Assembly: GCA_033064195.1 (NCBI GenBank)
Contig: JARBJD010000027.1
Coordinates: forward strand, 248,001-312,000
Reading direction: 5' to 3'
DNA from: Blattamonas nauphoetae
Lineage: Eukaryota > Preaxostyla > Oxymonadida
Length of the DNA stretch: 64,000 nucleotides
Position 1 is the stretch's first letter; every line of letters starts with the position of its first letter. Position numbers and translations under genes: made by a program. Positions 22,801 through 34,054 of the stretch are shown here, piece after piece. Below the pieces are notes generated by a model, which worked only from the letters and a program-made list of their open reading frames with translations, was not told the DNA's origin and made no database searches.

Positions 22801-22982
22801 ACACCATCGCTGAGGTGAGCACCTGGATCGAAGTGGATGTCAGGTGAGGCAGCGGAGACGGTTGAGTCAGAATCTGGTTCGGTATCAATTAGAAATGATG
22901 ATACGATCCCAGTTGAAGCGAACATGTTTAAAGGTGGCGGAGATAATTGGCCGACAGGATAATCAAGAATGAGGTCGCTCAT
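19899..22982 (-). CDS. Large, mostly disordered protein of 1027 residues (unrecognised)
   Basis: One uninterrupted frame starts MSDLILDYPVGQLSPPP. It is rich in Ser, Pro, Thr and Glu, with many SP/TP sites, so it is likely an intrinsically disordered phosphoprotein. The only ordered-looking parts are a helical motif PEEVYSLMQMIRK near residue 790 and a stretch 'SMEMTVAEFMLGMAKGKRRG' near the C-terminus followed by a very basic RKRGRR and acid/serine runs. The basic clusters (KKSRKGKKMEKE, KGKRRGRKRGRR) suggest nuclear localisation or nucleic-acid binding. I know no family match. Base composition is ordinary and the frame is clean, so it is probably a real, expressed gene. A long-TIR transposon ends only 19 bases upstream of the ATG. 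Confidence 0.7.
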   Translation of the reverse strand: MSDLILDYPVGQLSPPPLNMFASTGIVSSFLIDTEPDSDSTVSAASPDIHFDPGAHLSDGVVYSPNPFTELHVQDLETPYHHTPSSLRPTPRSHDDTGEQINGITSSYSITDTLLLSFPLHRPKYQDEIDDEPLNIELGQSLLHPSGEERNAESPVFHVTGESAILNSSKLNSPELSDSLDSSFNKKDHKDHPHFTPGSFNSPLRRSHMFEASLITEQEADIPEPIEQLHLSDDEYQVQAAIKSTIQEGKHPSTPDMTSKLLGTGTSPAVTPSRLSPAAALSSFSYKPTTISFTSFPPKDNHLTSHTTPAPAVADPPKSEPPKPVTLSLPHALPLLLTKPVEPIPIAPFVVKTEQSTVASQVVTSSATDPVTLTLVRKTAPILTTTTSHNLGFHPLTSDDKAGPAEPGKKERPPLVMVSNHLSFEIPASANKASNVGNLTSISLPNIAPSVQYVPRLQTAKVQPTSQNDNAVVFPYQPPTMPILPPLLPNPAPMSASAANLLPHQFYQFRLKKEAQDKKDDGEEKKEENQLGEGLRSDGLAEEIEQFQPETDEERKERLTEKNLSLPLMTAPTAAPKSRLDQPNVGAPLTLTVQRQVDSSIMSSADANTHLPLRPITLEPQIEDPKGTIGVNAQQPVVLYESARVDLKPKKLDPLFARPPEHILPKREETQPAMKNILSSTEKPIDTTLPLNPPPKAPIELTARVIPKRVKNSDPRRSEQTHTPLFNQPEHSHSPQSVMNVPKQTKEPLIVNKPIADKSPSAAALARRHQKAKKEDKHPGIEILTPEEVYSLMQMIRKTDPQARPDPRPSERADVREDEQKHGDPNTHRKTKHEDNDSSSSSFEVIDYTKTSQVVKSGGPPLLPLPEPIQLELPERPPFPTQAQKKSRKGKKMEKEIGEEEPKTSMEMTVAEFMLGMAKGKRRGRKRGRRNDEDGDERGDESEEHDGSERGADSSGREDSFRRMEEKLKNGTIHDNDDESDSSSSSLLPGMGVGRRRGGGVVEDGNEEENEEREQRVGVSRKKMEGL

Positions 22983-23001
22983 TTTACTGTGATGGATGAT
23001 A

Positions 23002-24055
23002 CAGGGTGTCCCAGACTGAACCCCTTTGTTTTTCTTTGGACTTTCATCACTTCACAGATAACCTTCACTTTTCATACTCCCTTGGATCACTTCATCACTG
23101 TCACATTTGAAAGAAGAAAGAGGAAAAAAGCCAATATCTCTTCATAGTGACGTGTTCCTGACCTCATTTAACAAGAGTTCAGTTTTTTGCATTCATTCGG
23201 AATTACCATAGATGATTCGATCATGGTATGAAGGTGAAATGAGAAATGTTCAACGATCGAGAAAGAAAATTGGACAAAACGAAGAGAATGGTGAGCATGT
23301 TCTGTTGCAGTTCTCCAATCAATGGGTGGGATCATTTTCCATCCTTCGCACAAACTCAAGATGGTCCGGATTTCTTGACCAAATCATCATCGTTCGTCAT
23401 TGGTTTTTCAACCAGCCAACTTTCTCTCCTCCTGGACGTATGTTCAGATGATTTGAGACAAAGTTTGTGATCATTCGTATATCTTGCATTCTAGGCAAAT
23501 CAACTTAAAGATTCTTCGAACACACTCCAACCACAAGGAACCGACGATGAAAGATCGTTAATCCGGTTGAATCTCTCGGACTCATCAGAACCAATGCAGA
23601 CACATCAACCGTCTGTCCTGAAAGACTTCATAGATCGAGAATGGCCTTTTGTCATCTCGCATGTGCTTGTATGTTGTATTTTCTCGAAATATCTTTCCTA
23701 GGAATCGTCACAATTTGAGAGCTCTTTGGAATCCAGAGATCACAATGTCACCGTCGTGTTTCACTCTGCATGCCCTCCTTCTCTCTCAGAATTATCTAAA
23801 ACCAATTCAAACCTCCATAAATATTCTTCTTTTCGAGTTATTCGCATCCTATTCTTGATTCCACGTCCGTTCTTCCACTTCAGGTTTTTGGTTTGCAGTT
23901 TTTCCGTCACTATGAAGAGATATTGGCTTTTTTCCTCTTTCTTCTTTCAAATGTGACAGTGATGAAGTGATCCAAGAGAGTATGAAAAATGAAGGTTATC
24001 TGTGAAGTGATGAAAGTCCAAAGAAAAACAAAGGGGTTCAGTCTGAGACACCCTG
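23002..24055. mobile_element. Mariner-type MITE with 151-bp inverted repeats
   Basis: Ends CAGGGTGTCCCAGACTGAAC and the near-perfect reverse complement at 24055, flanked by TA on both sides. The arms (23002-23152 and 23905-24055) match almost perfectly over about 150 bp. The CAGGGTGTCCCA terminus is typical of Tc1/mariner elements. There is no transposase in the roughly 750-bp interior. It fills most of the space between the divergent genes at 22982 (minus) and 24258 (plus), so it now forms their shared promoter region. Confidence 0.8.
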
Positions 24056-27000
24056 TACGATCTGACCATGATATCGAGAATTTGTGTTGAGGGAATGAAT
24101 TAGGAAACAAGATATCTCTTTCACCTTGATCAAAAGCAGCCAGATGCTCAAAACTTCTCGATGTGTTGACCCATTTATCAATGGTCAACTGAAACAACTC
24201 GCGATCTCGCCCTTTCAACTCTTCAATTACTTCAAGTTCATCACACACGAGCAAGTTATGTTCGGAGTCTTCTTCATCCTTCTTCCGTTCATCACCTCAT
24301 CCCATTCTGGTGTGTCTCACGAGTCATTTGTTGACCTGAGAACAGAAATCACCTGTTTCCAGAAAAACCAAAATGTCCGATGGAATACAGATGTTATCTC
24401 CCTTGGAAACAATATATATCACACAGATTCACTCGTTTTCACGAGCACATGCATGAATCTGGTTGGCACAGACCGAACAAAACTCGTTCATTCATCAAGT
24501 CTCTTTCTGAACGCAAACACGCAAAATGGAGACTCGTGGAGGACACCGGAAAACACGGTTGGAATGGGAAGCATTCTTGTTTTGCAGAACTCAACACTGA
24601 GTGTGGAGGGCATCTGGATGAAAATGAACGAAAACACGAAATCATCTCTCTCTCCGCACGAACACTCTTACTCATCTCGACAAGCTCATCATCTCACAAG
24701 TGTTGTTGGTTCGGAGCTGTCCCTGATAAATTGTGGGCTGACAGTTTCATCAGAATCCTCAGGATTCTTGATTACAACTGATGCTTCATTTGGTGACCAG
24801 TCATCGATATCTCTGCGACAATGCAAGATATTCGGGAAGAACGGAAATATAAGACCACTGACAAAGATTATCTCGTCTAACCTGCCCTCATCAGTGACGA
24901 TCTCAGTGTCATCTTTATCGCTGGATTCTTTTGGAATTATTTCTGGCAGCTGTCTGTTATTTGATGTCTGCCCTTCAAAGCGTGGAGATCTTCGGAATTG
25001 TGAAGTATCATCGTCTCTCACCTCATCCTCGTTCCGCAATCTGACGTCGTCTCTAACTAGTCGCCTTCAGACGCCCTGTCTCCTTTACCAGCATAGCCAC
25101 GGCTTGACAATCACCGACACAGTTGGGGCGCTTCAAGGAACGATTCTTCAGGACCACAATTTTGGTGGATCTCATCTTTATCAAAACTCGACTTTCTCAG
25201 CGTGCCGCACCTCTTTCCCGACTTTCACAGACAGAACTGCCTTCCCTGGAATTTCTCGTTTCTTTGTGGAGGCGCAGAAACACAAATTGACGTCATATGA
25301 CTTTGTTAACCTGCAGTGTGTTCGGCACACCTTTTGGTCACAACTCAATCCAGACGAGGAGAAACCTGAACAATATGTCTTCCCAACACCATACACCCCC
25401 ATCACCTTTACCGATTGCTCGTTCACAGATCTGACGGACGAGACGGAGAACTCGGAACATGCGGGAGGAGGAGCGCTTCATCTCTTCACAACCTCTCCCC
25501 TCCTCGTGATGGGCTGCACATTCACCAATTGTCAGACAGCGCATGGAAGTGGAGGAGCCATATTTATTCAAGATCGAGAGTCCTGTCCCGACCAGATCAG
25601 AGTCGAATCGAGTACGTTCAAAGACTGCTCGTCACCGTCTGGTGCTGGAGGAGGCATCTGTGTCATTCCTGAAGTTAGACTCGAACTCATCTCATGCACG
25701 TTCGAGAATTGCTCAGCGCCGAGAGGAATCGGTGGTGCTGTTTATGCTGATTATTGTACTGTCTCTCTCTCGACATTCGAAAACAACATGGCATCGTCAG
25801 GCGGCGGGCTGGCATGCCAGAGTGAAATCACGATTCACTTCTGTCATTTCGAAGGAAACCAAGCCACAAGTGGTCATGATTTCACAGAGACTTCTTCTGG
25901 CTCTCTCCTTCCCTTTTTCGGCGTCTCTTTCTCCGATGCGCGTTGGGCAACTCAGAATAACCTCTTCTTTGTTCGGAGTGATGGAGAAGACACTGCCCCC
26001 TGCACATTCGATGACCCGAGTTCTCGCCTATCCACAGCAGTCGGTCTCGCTCCTTCTGGCGTCTCAACTGAAATCCAGGTTGGCACAGGCTCGTTCGGAT
26101 CGGCAACACTCTCAGGAACACAGAAGGTGACTCTGAACGGATTCTTCGCTGAGTCTGACAGTCAAATGCCTCATCCAATGACATCTTTCTCGATCGAAGT
26201 GAAAGACAAATCAAGCTTAACACTCGACACAATGACACTCTTTCCTCTCGAAAACCAACCTCTAATGAACGCCCCATCAGATGCAACCAACACTGAAATT
26301 GAATTGAAACACATCCGCCTTTCTGGCTCTGGAATAACAGCCATCCCGTTCGACTTTCACGCTGGAACAATCAGCCTCTGGCGTTCGTGTTTTGTGTCTC
26401 TGTCTGACATTCAATGTTCTCTCATTTCTGTTGCTGGATCGAGTTCTCTGTCGATCTCAGAGTGTGTCTTTCTCGACATCGACATCAAGGCGAGTGTGAT
26501 TTCCGTGGATGGTGGAATTCTCCAAGTGGGAATCACACACTTCAGACGAATCACGAGAACTGAAGGCAACGGAGCTGCTGCGATCGATACACACAATTCT
26601 GGAAATCTCAAAATTTCCGCTTCTTTCTGCCACTGCCTCTCTGTCGAGGGCGTGGCTGGTGCTCTCAACATCGCCAGCTCGGATGTCCCGTTCGTTGGAT
26701 CATTTGATGTTCTCATGATCGGAAACAAAGGAAAGGACGATCAAACAGCGCATGACATCTTTTTCTCTGGTGTCACTCAAAAAAACGTTTCAGGAAGTTC
26801 ATTTTATTCGTGCAGTGATCAACCACCTATATTATGCGACGGTAGCCTCGAAATCTCAACCAAACGCATCTCTTATCTCACTGTTGTTGAGGATGATGTG
26901 ATGAAAGATATACTAGCTTTTACTGACGTTAACATCATCTCTCCACGTAGTCTGGAATCAACCGACTTGTCTGCACTGATGGATCAGAATTTCTTCTCCC

Positions 27001-29909
27001 TCGAACTCTCGACATCAGCGGATTGTGTTCTCACATTCTCTCCCCTCTCGATCCAAAGCAGCAGAGTTGACATCATTAACATACACGAAGGAATCAAGCC
27101 CATTCTCACTCAAACAAGCGAGACAGATAAACCTCTCTTCACGATCGCTTCTGAAACGGGAGACAGCGTTGAACTCAATATGGACTGTGTTCGAGTCATT
27201 CTCAAAACACAACTCACTGCTCCAATGATCTCTGTTGATGCTCAATCATCATTCACATTTCAAAAATCAGTAATATCGTCTGACGGTGGCTTGTCTCAAC
27301 GGCCTTTCATCCGCTCGGAGGGATCCCTTTCATTCTTCATGGTTTTGTTGATTGACATGTCGTTTGATGGCTGTTCGTGCATCGAAACAACTGGAGGTAA
27401 CGTGATAGTTGCTGGGGACGATGATATGGGAGAAGACGGCGTCTTCTCTCTTTCAACGAATGTCGACGGAGCCTTTCTCAGCGCAAACAACACAAATGTC
27501 ATTGTTGTGAACTCGGCATTTGTCGATTGTCATGCGAGGAATGGAGGAGCGATCTTCACACAGGACTGTCAATCTGAGTACGTCGTCGGATATTTCATTG
27601 ATTGTTCAGCCGAAGAACGAGGTGGTGGTTTTTGCTCTGAACACTCCGGTTCGGTCTCGGAAGGGACAACAATGTTTTACTCGACTCCTTTTGTGAACCG
27701 CCACGCCAAATTTGGTGGAGGATTCTACGTCACACTGACACCGATGGTGGAATTCGATCTCCACTCCATGCAGCCCACTCCATTCTTTGGAAAATATGTT
27801 TCTTTTAACATGTTCGAAGGATGCTCGGCCGAGAAGGGGGCAGGAGGGTATTTGGATGGAGAAGTTGGATCCTTCGAGCGACCCATCTCCACATACATCT
27901 CAATCAATGATGGTTCCTTGTGTGAAGGCTCAGACTTCTTCATCTCGCAATCTCTCGCTGAGTCCATCGTTGAGAATGGTCATTCCGTGTCGGACTTTTT
28001 TGATAGCGTCGGTTCACTTAGCAGTCGCTCAGAGAGCGACGATGGGCAATATAAACACGTCGAAGTGGAAGAGTACCCAGAACTCTCCTTCAACTTTGAC
28101 TTCCCCGACATTGTTGTTCAAGGTGGCAGCTCAATTTCATTAGATCCGTGCCTCCAGGATTCCTTCAATGAGAGCTGCAACTCCCTCAGTTATCTCATCA
28201 ACATGTTCCATCCACAGACTGACCTTGGACGATTCCTTCAAGTCCCCATCAAACTGAAGGACACGCTGTTCATCTTTGAAACTGCTCGAGTAACAAAGCA
28301 ATCGATCAAACTGATTCTCAATAACGAAGGGTCTTCTCCTCCAGAAAGAACAGAGATTGCGTTTGGGGACGAACACAATTCAGAAACCACTGTTTTCATT
28401 GTCATCGACACTTCAGGTTCTGTCGAGCTCTATGAATTGAAGGTTGATTGGGAGGAGGATCTCACGCTGTGCCAACTCGTCGACGGTACAGCATCGATGT
28501 CAATTTTGGGATGCGAGATCAACATTGCGTCTATCTTCTCCTCCCCTCTCATCACATGTCAAGCTGGCATCCTAGTCATCTCTGATTCATCATTCTCATC
28601 CACCACTCTCGACGGCTTCAACCATCCACTCGTTCTCTCAGAGACGTTTCCCTTGTCTCCGTCAAACTCAGCCCAGAGTCATATTATTATTGAGATGATT
28701 GGAGTTGAGTTCCAGAATCTGAAGATGAAGGACGAAGTCGCAGTGGTCGAGTTGAACGATGCCGATCACATCAAACTGTCCAAAATCGTGTTTGATGAAG
28801 TGAAACTCTCGGATGGTTCAAAAGCACTTCGGATTGTGGGAGAGGACAAGAATTGTGGAAAACAATCGAATGCATAACAGATTCTGAATTCCCCCAACGA
28901 GGGAATGCTCCAATCGATGCTCTCTATAAATCACTCGATAAGAACGAGGAAGGTCTGCCGTTCCACACACCCACACTTCTTGTCTATCTCACCAAGTTCA
29001 CCGCTCCAACGATCCACGTCCAGTCAACCGGGAAGGATGTGTTGGGCTGTGGGGATGCAACACTGTCTTGCTTCAGTTTGGACGAGGCAGATAAACACCT
29101 TGAGGAAGCACTCCCATCTTCCATCACCATCCACGATTCTGCTCAACTCTCCACTCAGCTGGAATTGGAACAGGATCGAGTGAAGATCTTTTCGAAAGGC
29201 AGTTCATGTTTGATTGAAGTTGCTTCAACTGGTTCGCTGATCAATCACAAAACTGGAGGCAGCGAACACAAACTGGAGTTGGATGGTCTGTCGTTCGAAC
29301 TCTCTCCTGGTCGCTCGAAGGAGCTTCTTCAGTCGACTGGTGGGAAACTGAATGTTTCCGACTGTTCTTTTTCGTGGTCGTCCGAGTTGGAGTGCGAGCT
29401 TGCCTTGATTGTTGGAGGACATATGAAACTGATTGGAGTGAACATGACTCGGCTCCAAACATCCATTCCACTGTTTCGTTTTGAAGGGGACGAGACGGCT
29501 CGGCCTACAGCCTCAATCGAGAATTGCCATTTCTCTTCTTCTGCTCCCTCTCTCACACGCTCGACGAATGACGATCAGAATGAAGATGAAAATGATGACT
29601 CAGAAATCTGTTGGTGGAATTCGTCTTTGATTCTGGTTTCGAAGAGCACACTGGACGTGTCGCTGTCGTCGTTCTCCGACATTGAGAGTGGCGGAATTAT
29701 GATTGTGAACGGGACAGTGAGTGTGTATGAAACGAGGTTCACCAAATCAAAGAAAGAAGGGAGTGGAAGTGGGGGTCGATTTGGATCGTTAGCTCGACAC
29801 ATTTTGTGTTCAGAAGGAAGTATTGTTGATTTGAAGTCGACGACTCTTGAGACAGCCCTCTCGACGTCACTCTGGATCAACGCCGACTCGTCTTGTGTTG
29901 TTCGTGATA

Positions 29910-32049
29910 TCGGGGTGGCGGGAAAAACTTGGGCGGGCTCTTAGTCGATTCTGGCACTATTTAGCTTAATTTTCACTTCATACAGTGCCTTTACATGTTT
30001 CCTATTTTCAAAAAACGCTAAGTAAAAAACTCATAGTGTCGTGATGGGTGAGAACGGCGAAGAGTCAGGTCTGATCTGACTTACTATGACTTTCATTCTC
30101 AATTAAAGGCGAAATTACTAATATTCATCCTGTTTTACTCTCATTTCATCAAAATTTTCGAAAGATTATACACTTCTGGACGGTGAAATGACATCGAAAT
30201 TATCCTCGACGATTTCGATCCCTAAGGCGTCTCAGCCTCCTCCGTTCCCTCCGCCACCTCATCTCTTCGCCTGTGAGAGATTAAAACTCAGAAAAAGAAC
30301 AAAACCATACGTTTGTCGAAGTATTCGCCATTTCGCCGGATCACGTGCTGAAGTCGTTTCATCCATTCTTTGAATATTTTAATTCGGTCTCTTCGTGATA
30401 TCAGCTCCATTTGGGCAAGTATTGCGTTTGTTAACTCTTGTGTCGTTCTGTATGTTTTTTCCATGTTTGATTTTAATCGCCCGAAGATCGCAAAGTCACA
30501 CGGCGATATATCGGGAGAATAAGGAGGATGGGGGATGAGAGTCATCCCGCTCTCATCCAAATAGTCCGAGATCAATGCAGCTTTGTGTGGGGCCGCATTA
30601 TCATAGTGAATGAATATCGGCTGTGTATCTTCATGATTTGTCAGGTATCTGTCCATCGGGATGAGTATTCTGTCTCTGAAATAGGTTGCCGTCATCCTTG
30701 TGTTCGCCACCTGTGGTTCAACGACAGGGACATGATCGATCCCAAAAATAAACAAAACATGACTTTTCTGGTCCAATGATTGCGTGATATCCTCGTTGCC
30801 CCTGGATTTGGTCCGTTCACCCACACATGGTGGTGATGGTACTCGAACGTAAACTGGCTTTCATCACCGGTAAAGATATTTGTCCATTCTCGATCTTTAT
30901 TCGCTTTCAGAATACGAAGTATGCGTCTAGATTCAACCTTTCGTGTTCTTTCTGAGCATTCGTGAGCACATGAGGGACTGCTTTGATGATGTATTTCTTG
31001 TGAGGTATGTATTTCTTGATGTGATCACGGACGGTTGATCTTGGTTTCCTACAAACCTTGGCAATTTTCTTAACTGAGATGTGTGGATCTCGTTCCATCT
31101 CTGCCGTGATCCTAGCCGTTGTTGCCACACTTCGTGGGCGTCCGGGTGGCTTACGTGATTCCAGTCTGAAAGAACCGTCCTCTAATTTGCGGTACTGATT
31201 CCGGAATTGTTTGAAGGCACGGGGGTTTGTTGAAACTCGGAGTAAATCTGCATAGCAATCTTTAGCAGAGAGGCCTCTTCGATGATTAGCTTGTATGTTT
31301 GATCTGTCTCTGATTCTGACAGTTTCAGTCGTCATTAAAAATGGGTCTCTCAACTCCGAAATCTCTTAAGCACAGTTAAGTCGTCATGATAACAAACGTA
31401 TCTATCTCATATTTCTCATTACATCACCTCTTATTGTGACTAGGAACAACGTTCTTTCTGAAGGCGTAAACAAGACACAAAGCATCAACCGTTTGTATGA
31501 TTACTACAAAACTTCTGGTCTGATTTCGTTTCTTCTTTCTCATGATTCAACCATTTTCCACAGGATTTAGACTCTGTTCTCGTGCAGAAATGATTCACAA
31601 ATCACGAGACAAGACACTGAGAACACGATCACGTTTTCCCTTCAATCATTCGAGAATAAATCTAACGAAATGAACCATTGAGGCAAGTGAACTGTGATGA
31701 GGTGGCGGAGGGAACGGAGGAGGCTGAGACGCCTTAGGGATCGAAATCGTCGAGGATAATTTCGATGTCATTTCACCGTCCAGAAGTGTATAATCTTTCG
31801 AAAATTTTGATGAAATGAGAGTAAAACAGGATGAATATTAGTAATTTCGCCTTTAATTGAGAATGAAAGTCATAGTAAGTCAGATCAGACCTGACTCTTC
31901 GCCGTTCTCACCCATCACGACACTATGAGTTTTTTACTTAGCGTTTTTTGAAAATAGGAAACATGTAAAGGCACTGTATGAAGTGAAAATTAAGCTAAAT
32001 AGTGCCAGAATCGACTAAGAGCCCGCCCAAGTTTTTCCCGCCACCCCGA
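29910..32049. mobile_element. Mariner element with about 350-bp inverted repeats
   Basis: Ends TCGGGGTGGCGGGAAAAACT and its reverse complement, flanked by TA at 29908-29909 and 32050-32051. The arms (about 29910-30265 and 31694-32049) are nearly identical, implying recent insertion, and enclose a minus-strand DD34D transposase. The left arm supplies the last codons and stop of the truncated upstream frame (GVAGKTWAGS*), so the receptor gene is cut exactly here. Confidence 0.9.
30288..31353 (-). pseudogene. Mariner (DD34D) transposase, frameshifted
   Basis: The N-terminal part (31353-30907) has the paired HTH region, including SAKDCYADLLRVS and a GRPRS linker. The catalytic part shows TGDESQF, IHYDNAAPH and PYSPDISPCDF. 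The spacing between the second and third Asp is 34 residues, so DD34D, the mariner triad. The first Asp lies in a different frame from the second and third, so at least one frameshift separates them between about 30770 and 30830. The protein is not intact as read, although the flanking inverted repeats are almost perfect. Confidence 0.85.
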
Positions 32050-32054
32050 TAGTA

Positions 32055-32409
32055 CAGGGTGGCCCAGAAGTAGTCTAACCGTATGGGTCGATCACTTTTC
32101 TTCGATCTTGCGCAATTGACCCCAATCGTCTTTCTCTTCTTTCCTATGCTTCAAAATTTCCCTTCTTTTCATTTCACAAGTGCTTCCTCGACTGTAGTCT
32201 CGATGGATCTCATGAAACGGGACTGACTCCGTTTTTTGAACACTCCTTTCTTGAGCGGACAAGGATTGTTGATCAACGAAACAGTGGTGAAAAGAAAAGA
32301 AGTGAAATTAAGAAGCATTGTAGTGAGGAGAAAGACGATTGGTGTCAACGGAATTTGTTCGACGAGAAGTGATCGACCCATAGGGTTAGACTACTTCTGG
32401 GCCACCCTG
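32055..32409. mobile_element. Mariner-type MITE with CAGGGTGGCCC termini
   Basis: The left end CAGGGTGGCCCAGAAGTAGT is mirrored at 32409, with about 40 bp of TIR. It is flanked by TA (32053-32054, 32410-32411). It is 355 bp and non-coding. It lies three bases beyond the mariner element; removing both restores the receptor frame through DSTNVEISNPFFVP. Confidence 0.85.
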
Positions 32410-32503
32410 TACGAATGTGGAAATCTCGAATCCATTCTTTGTTCCTTCACTCGTTGCATCATCGTGTTCGGCATCTGTCTCAATATTATTGAAAGTAAAC
32501 ATC

Positions 32504-33297
32504 GGTTTCACTGTTATTACAAGACTATAGAATCTCTTCTTGTTCCGATGAATGGTTTCTGGTCTCAAACTCCAGGGCTTGAAGCCATTAAATCTTTGTT
32601 TGTGTTTGTCATCTTCTCAATCAGGATCCGTCTGTTGTTCGACATGACCTTACTCCCCTTTCTTTCAACATCAGTCCTCAGATCAGACGGATATTCATTA
32701 TCCCACATGTCTGTCGAACGTTTCTTCTTTTGTCACTTTCTTTGAAAATCATAACACTGAGAAAGCTGATCCACTTTTCATCGATCGAATCTCTTGAACA
32801 TGATGCGAAATTCTTCTCACTGTCCAAGATCAAGGGCCAAAAACATTTGAAAAATCTCTCAGTCAACTATTCTCTCTCTTAATTACATGTGGATAGTGAT
32901 TTTTCCATCTCATGAGACGATCTGTGATGATTGATCTATCTGGCAAGAGAACGAGTATCAATCTGAGCCGATGGCTTTTTTCCGAGACATTATGCAGGTT
33001 GTTAACTTCAATCGACAATTTGAGTTGTATGGATCGTTTTCTACATGTTTGAGTCTTTGGCGTTTGTTTCGTGACAATATATCTTTTGTGAACTCTCCAT
33101 TGTGGAACTGTCTGCCGTTATATTGTTTCATCTCATTTCCTTCTCTCATCCTAGTTTGAACCAAAAAGTGTGTCAAACTGGGGTTTTCAGAAACCACCGT
33201 TTTTGAACGCGATCGAAGTTCAATGTCGAAACAAACCCCTTTTCCGTCATATATACGTGTTTTCAAGTATTTAGAGAAAAATAAAAAAAGTGAAACC
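32504..33297. mobile_element. Short-TIR element with 3-bp target duplication
   Basis: The ends are GGTTTCACT...AGTGAAACC (about 9 bp inverted), flanked by ATC at 32501-32503 and 33298-33300. Removal gives an uninterrupted receptor frame LLKVNIHSEMLLFKNIW, which supports the ends. GG-rich short TIRs and a 3-bp duplication are like PIF/Harbinger, but the target ATC is not the usual TWA, so the class is tentative. No transposase is visible. Confidence 0.6.
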
Positions 33298-34054
33298 ATC
33301 CATAGTGAAATGTTGCTTTTCAAAAATATTTGGACATCTCTCAACACAAATTCATCTGAGTATTCTGTGATTATTGTTGGGAAAGAACTGATTCCTTGTG
33401 GTCTTTCGTTGATTGTTCGTGAGAACAAAACGTCAGGAACACCTTCTTCATTTCCATTTGGGATGGGTCGACTTGAATTTGTTGACGAAACGAATGTGTC
33501 GATTTCGATCTCGAAATCAGAATTGTCTGCATTGGATGGGACATTGGGATGGATTGGACTTGTTGGATTTGGTGTGGATGGAGAATCGAATGCATTCACA
33601 TTCAAAGTTGACGCGAAACAAGCTCGAGCAGAACTGATGAGGAAGACACTGCCTTGGCTGATTCCTCTGATTGTCGTTGTTGTTGTTGCTGTCGTTGTCA
33701 TCATCATTGTCATTGTTGTATGTCGTCATCGAAAACTCGTCCAAAAGGAACCGAAAGCGGATGAAATGACGAATGACACTTTTCCTGTGGAGGAAGAGAA
33801 GATGGAGGAGAACGAGGGCACACACGACGCCCTCAGAAATCAACGCATTCTGACGACTGCTGGGAATGCTATTAAAGAGGAGAACAACACAGCGAAGGCC
33901 GAAGAAGTTCCTGAAACTCTCCCGACAACACTGAATGTTGTGGAAGCGCTTCTGTGTCAAGGGAAGATTCAGATGACAGTTGTGCGAGAGGAGGACACGC
34001 TGTACAATGCATTGCATGTTCGCGAACAGAAGAGATCGATTGTGAAGCGAGTTA

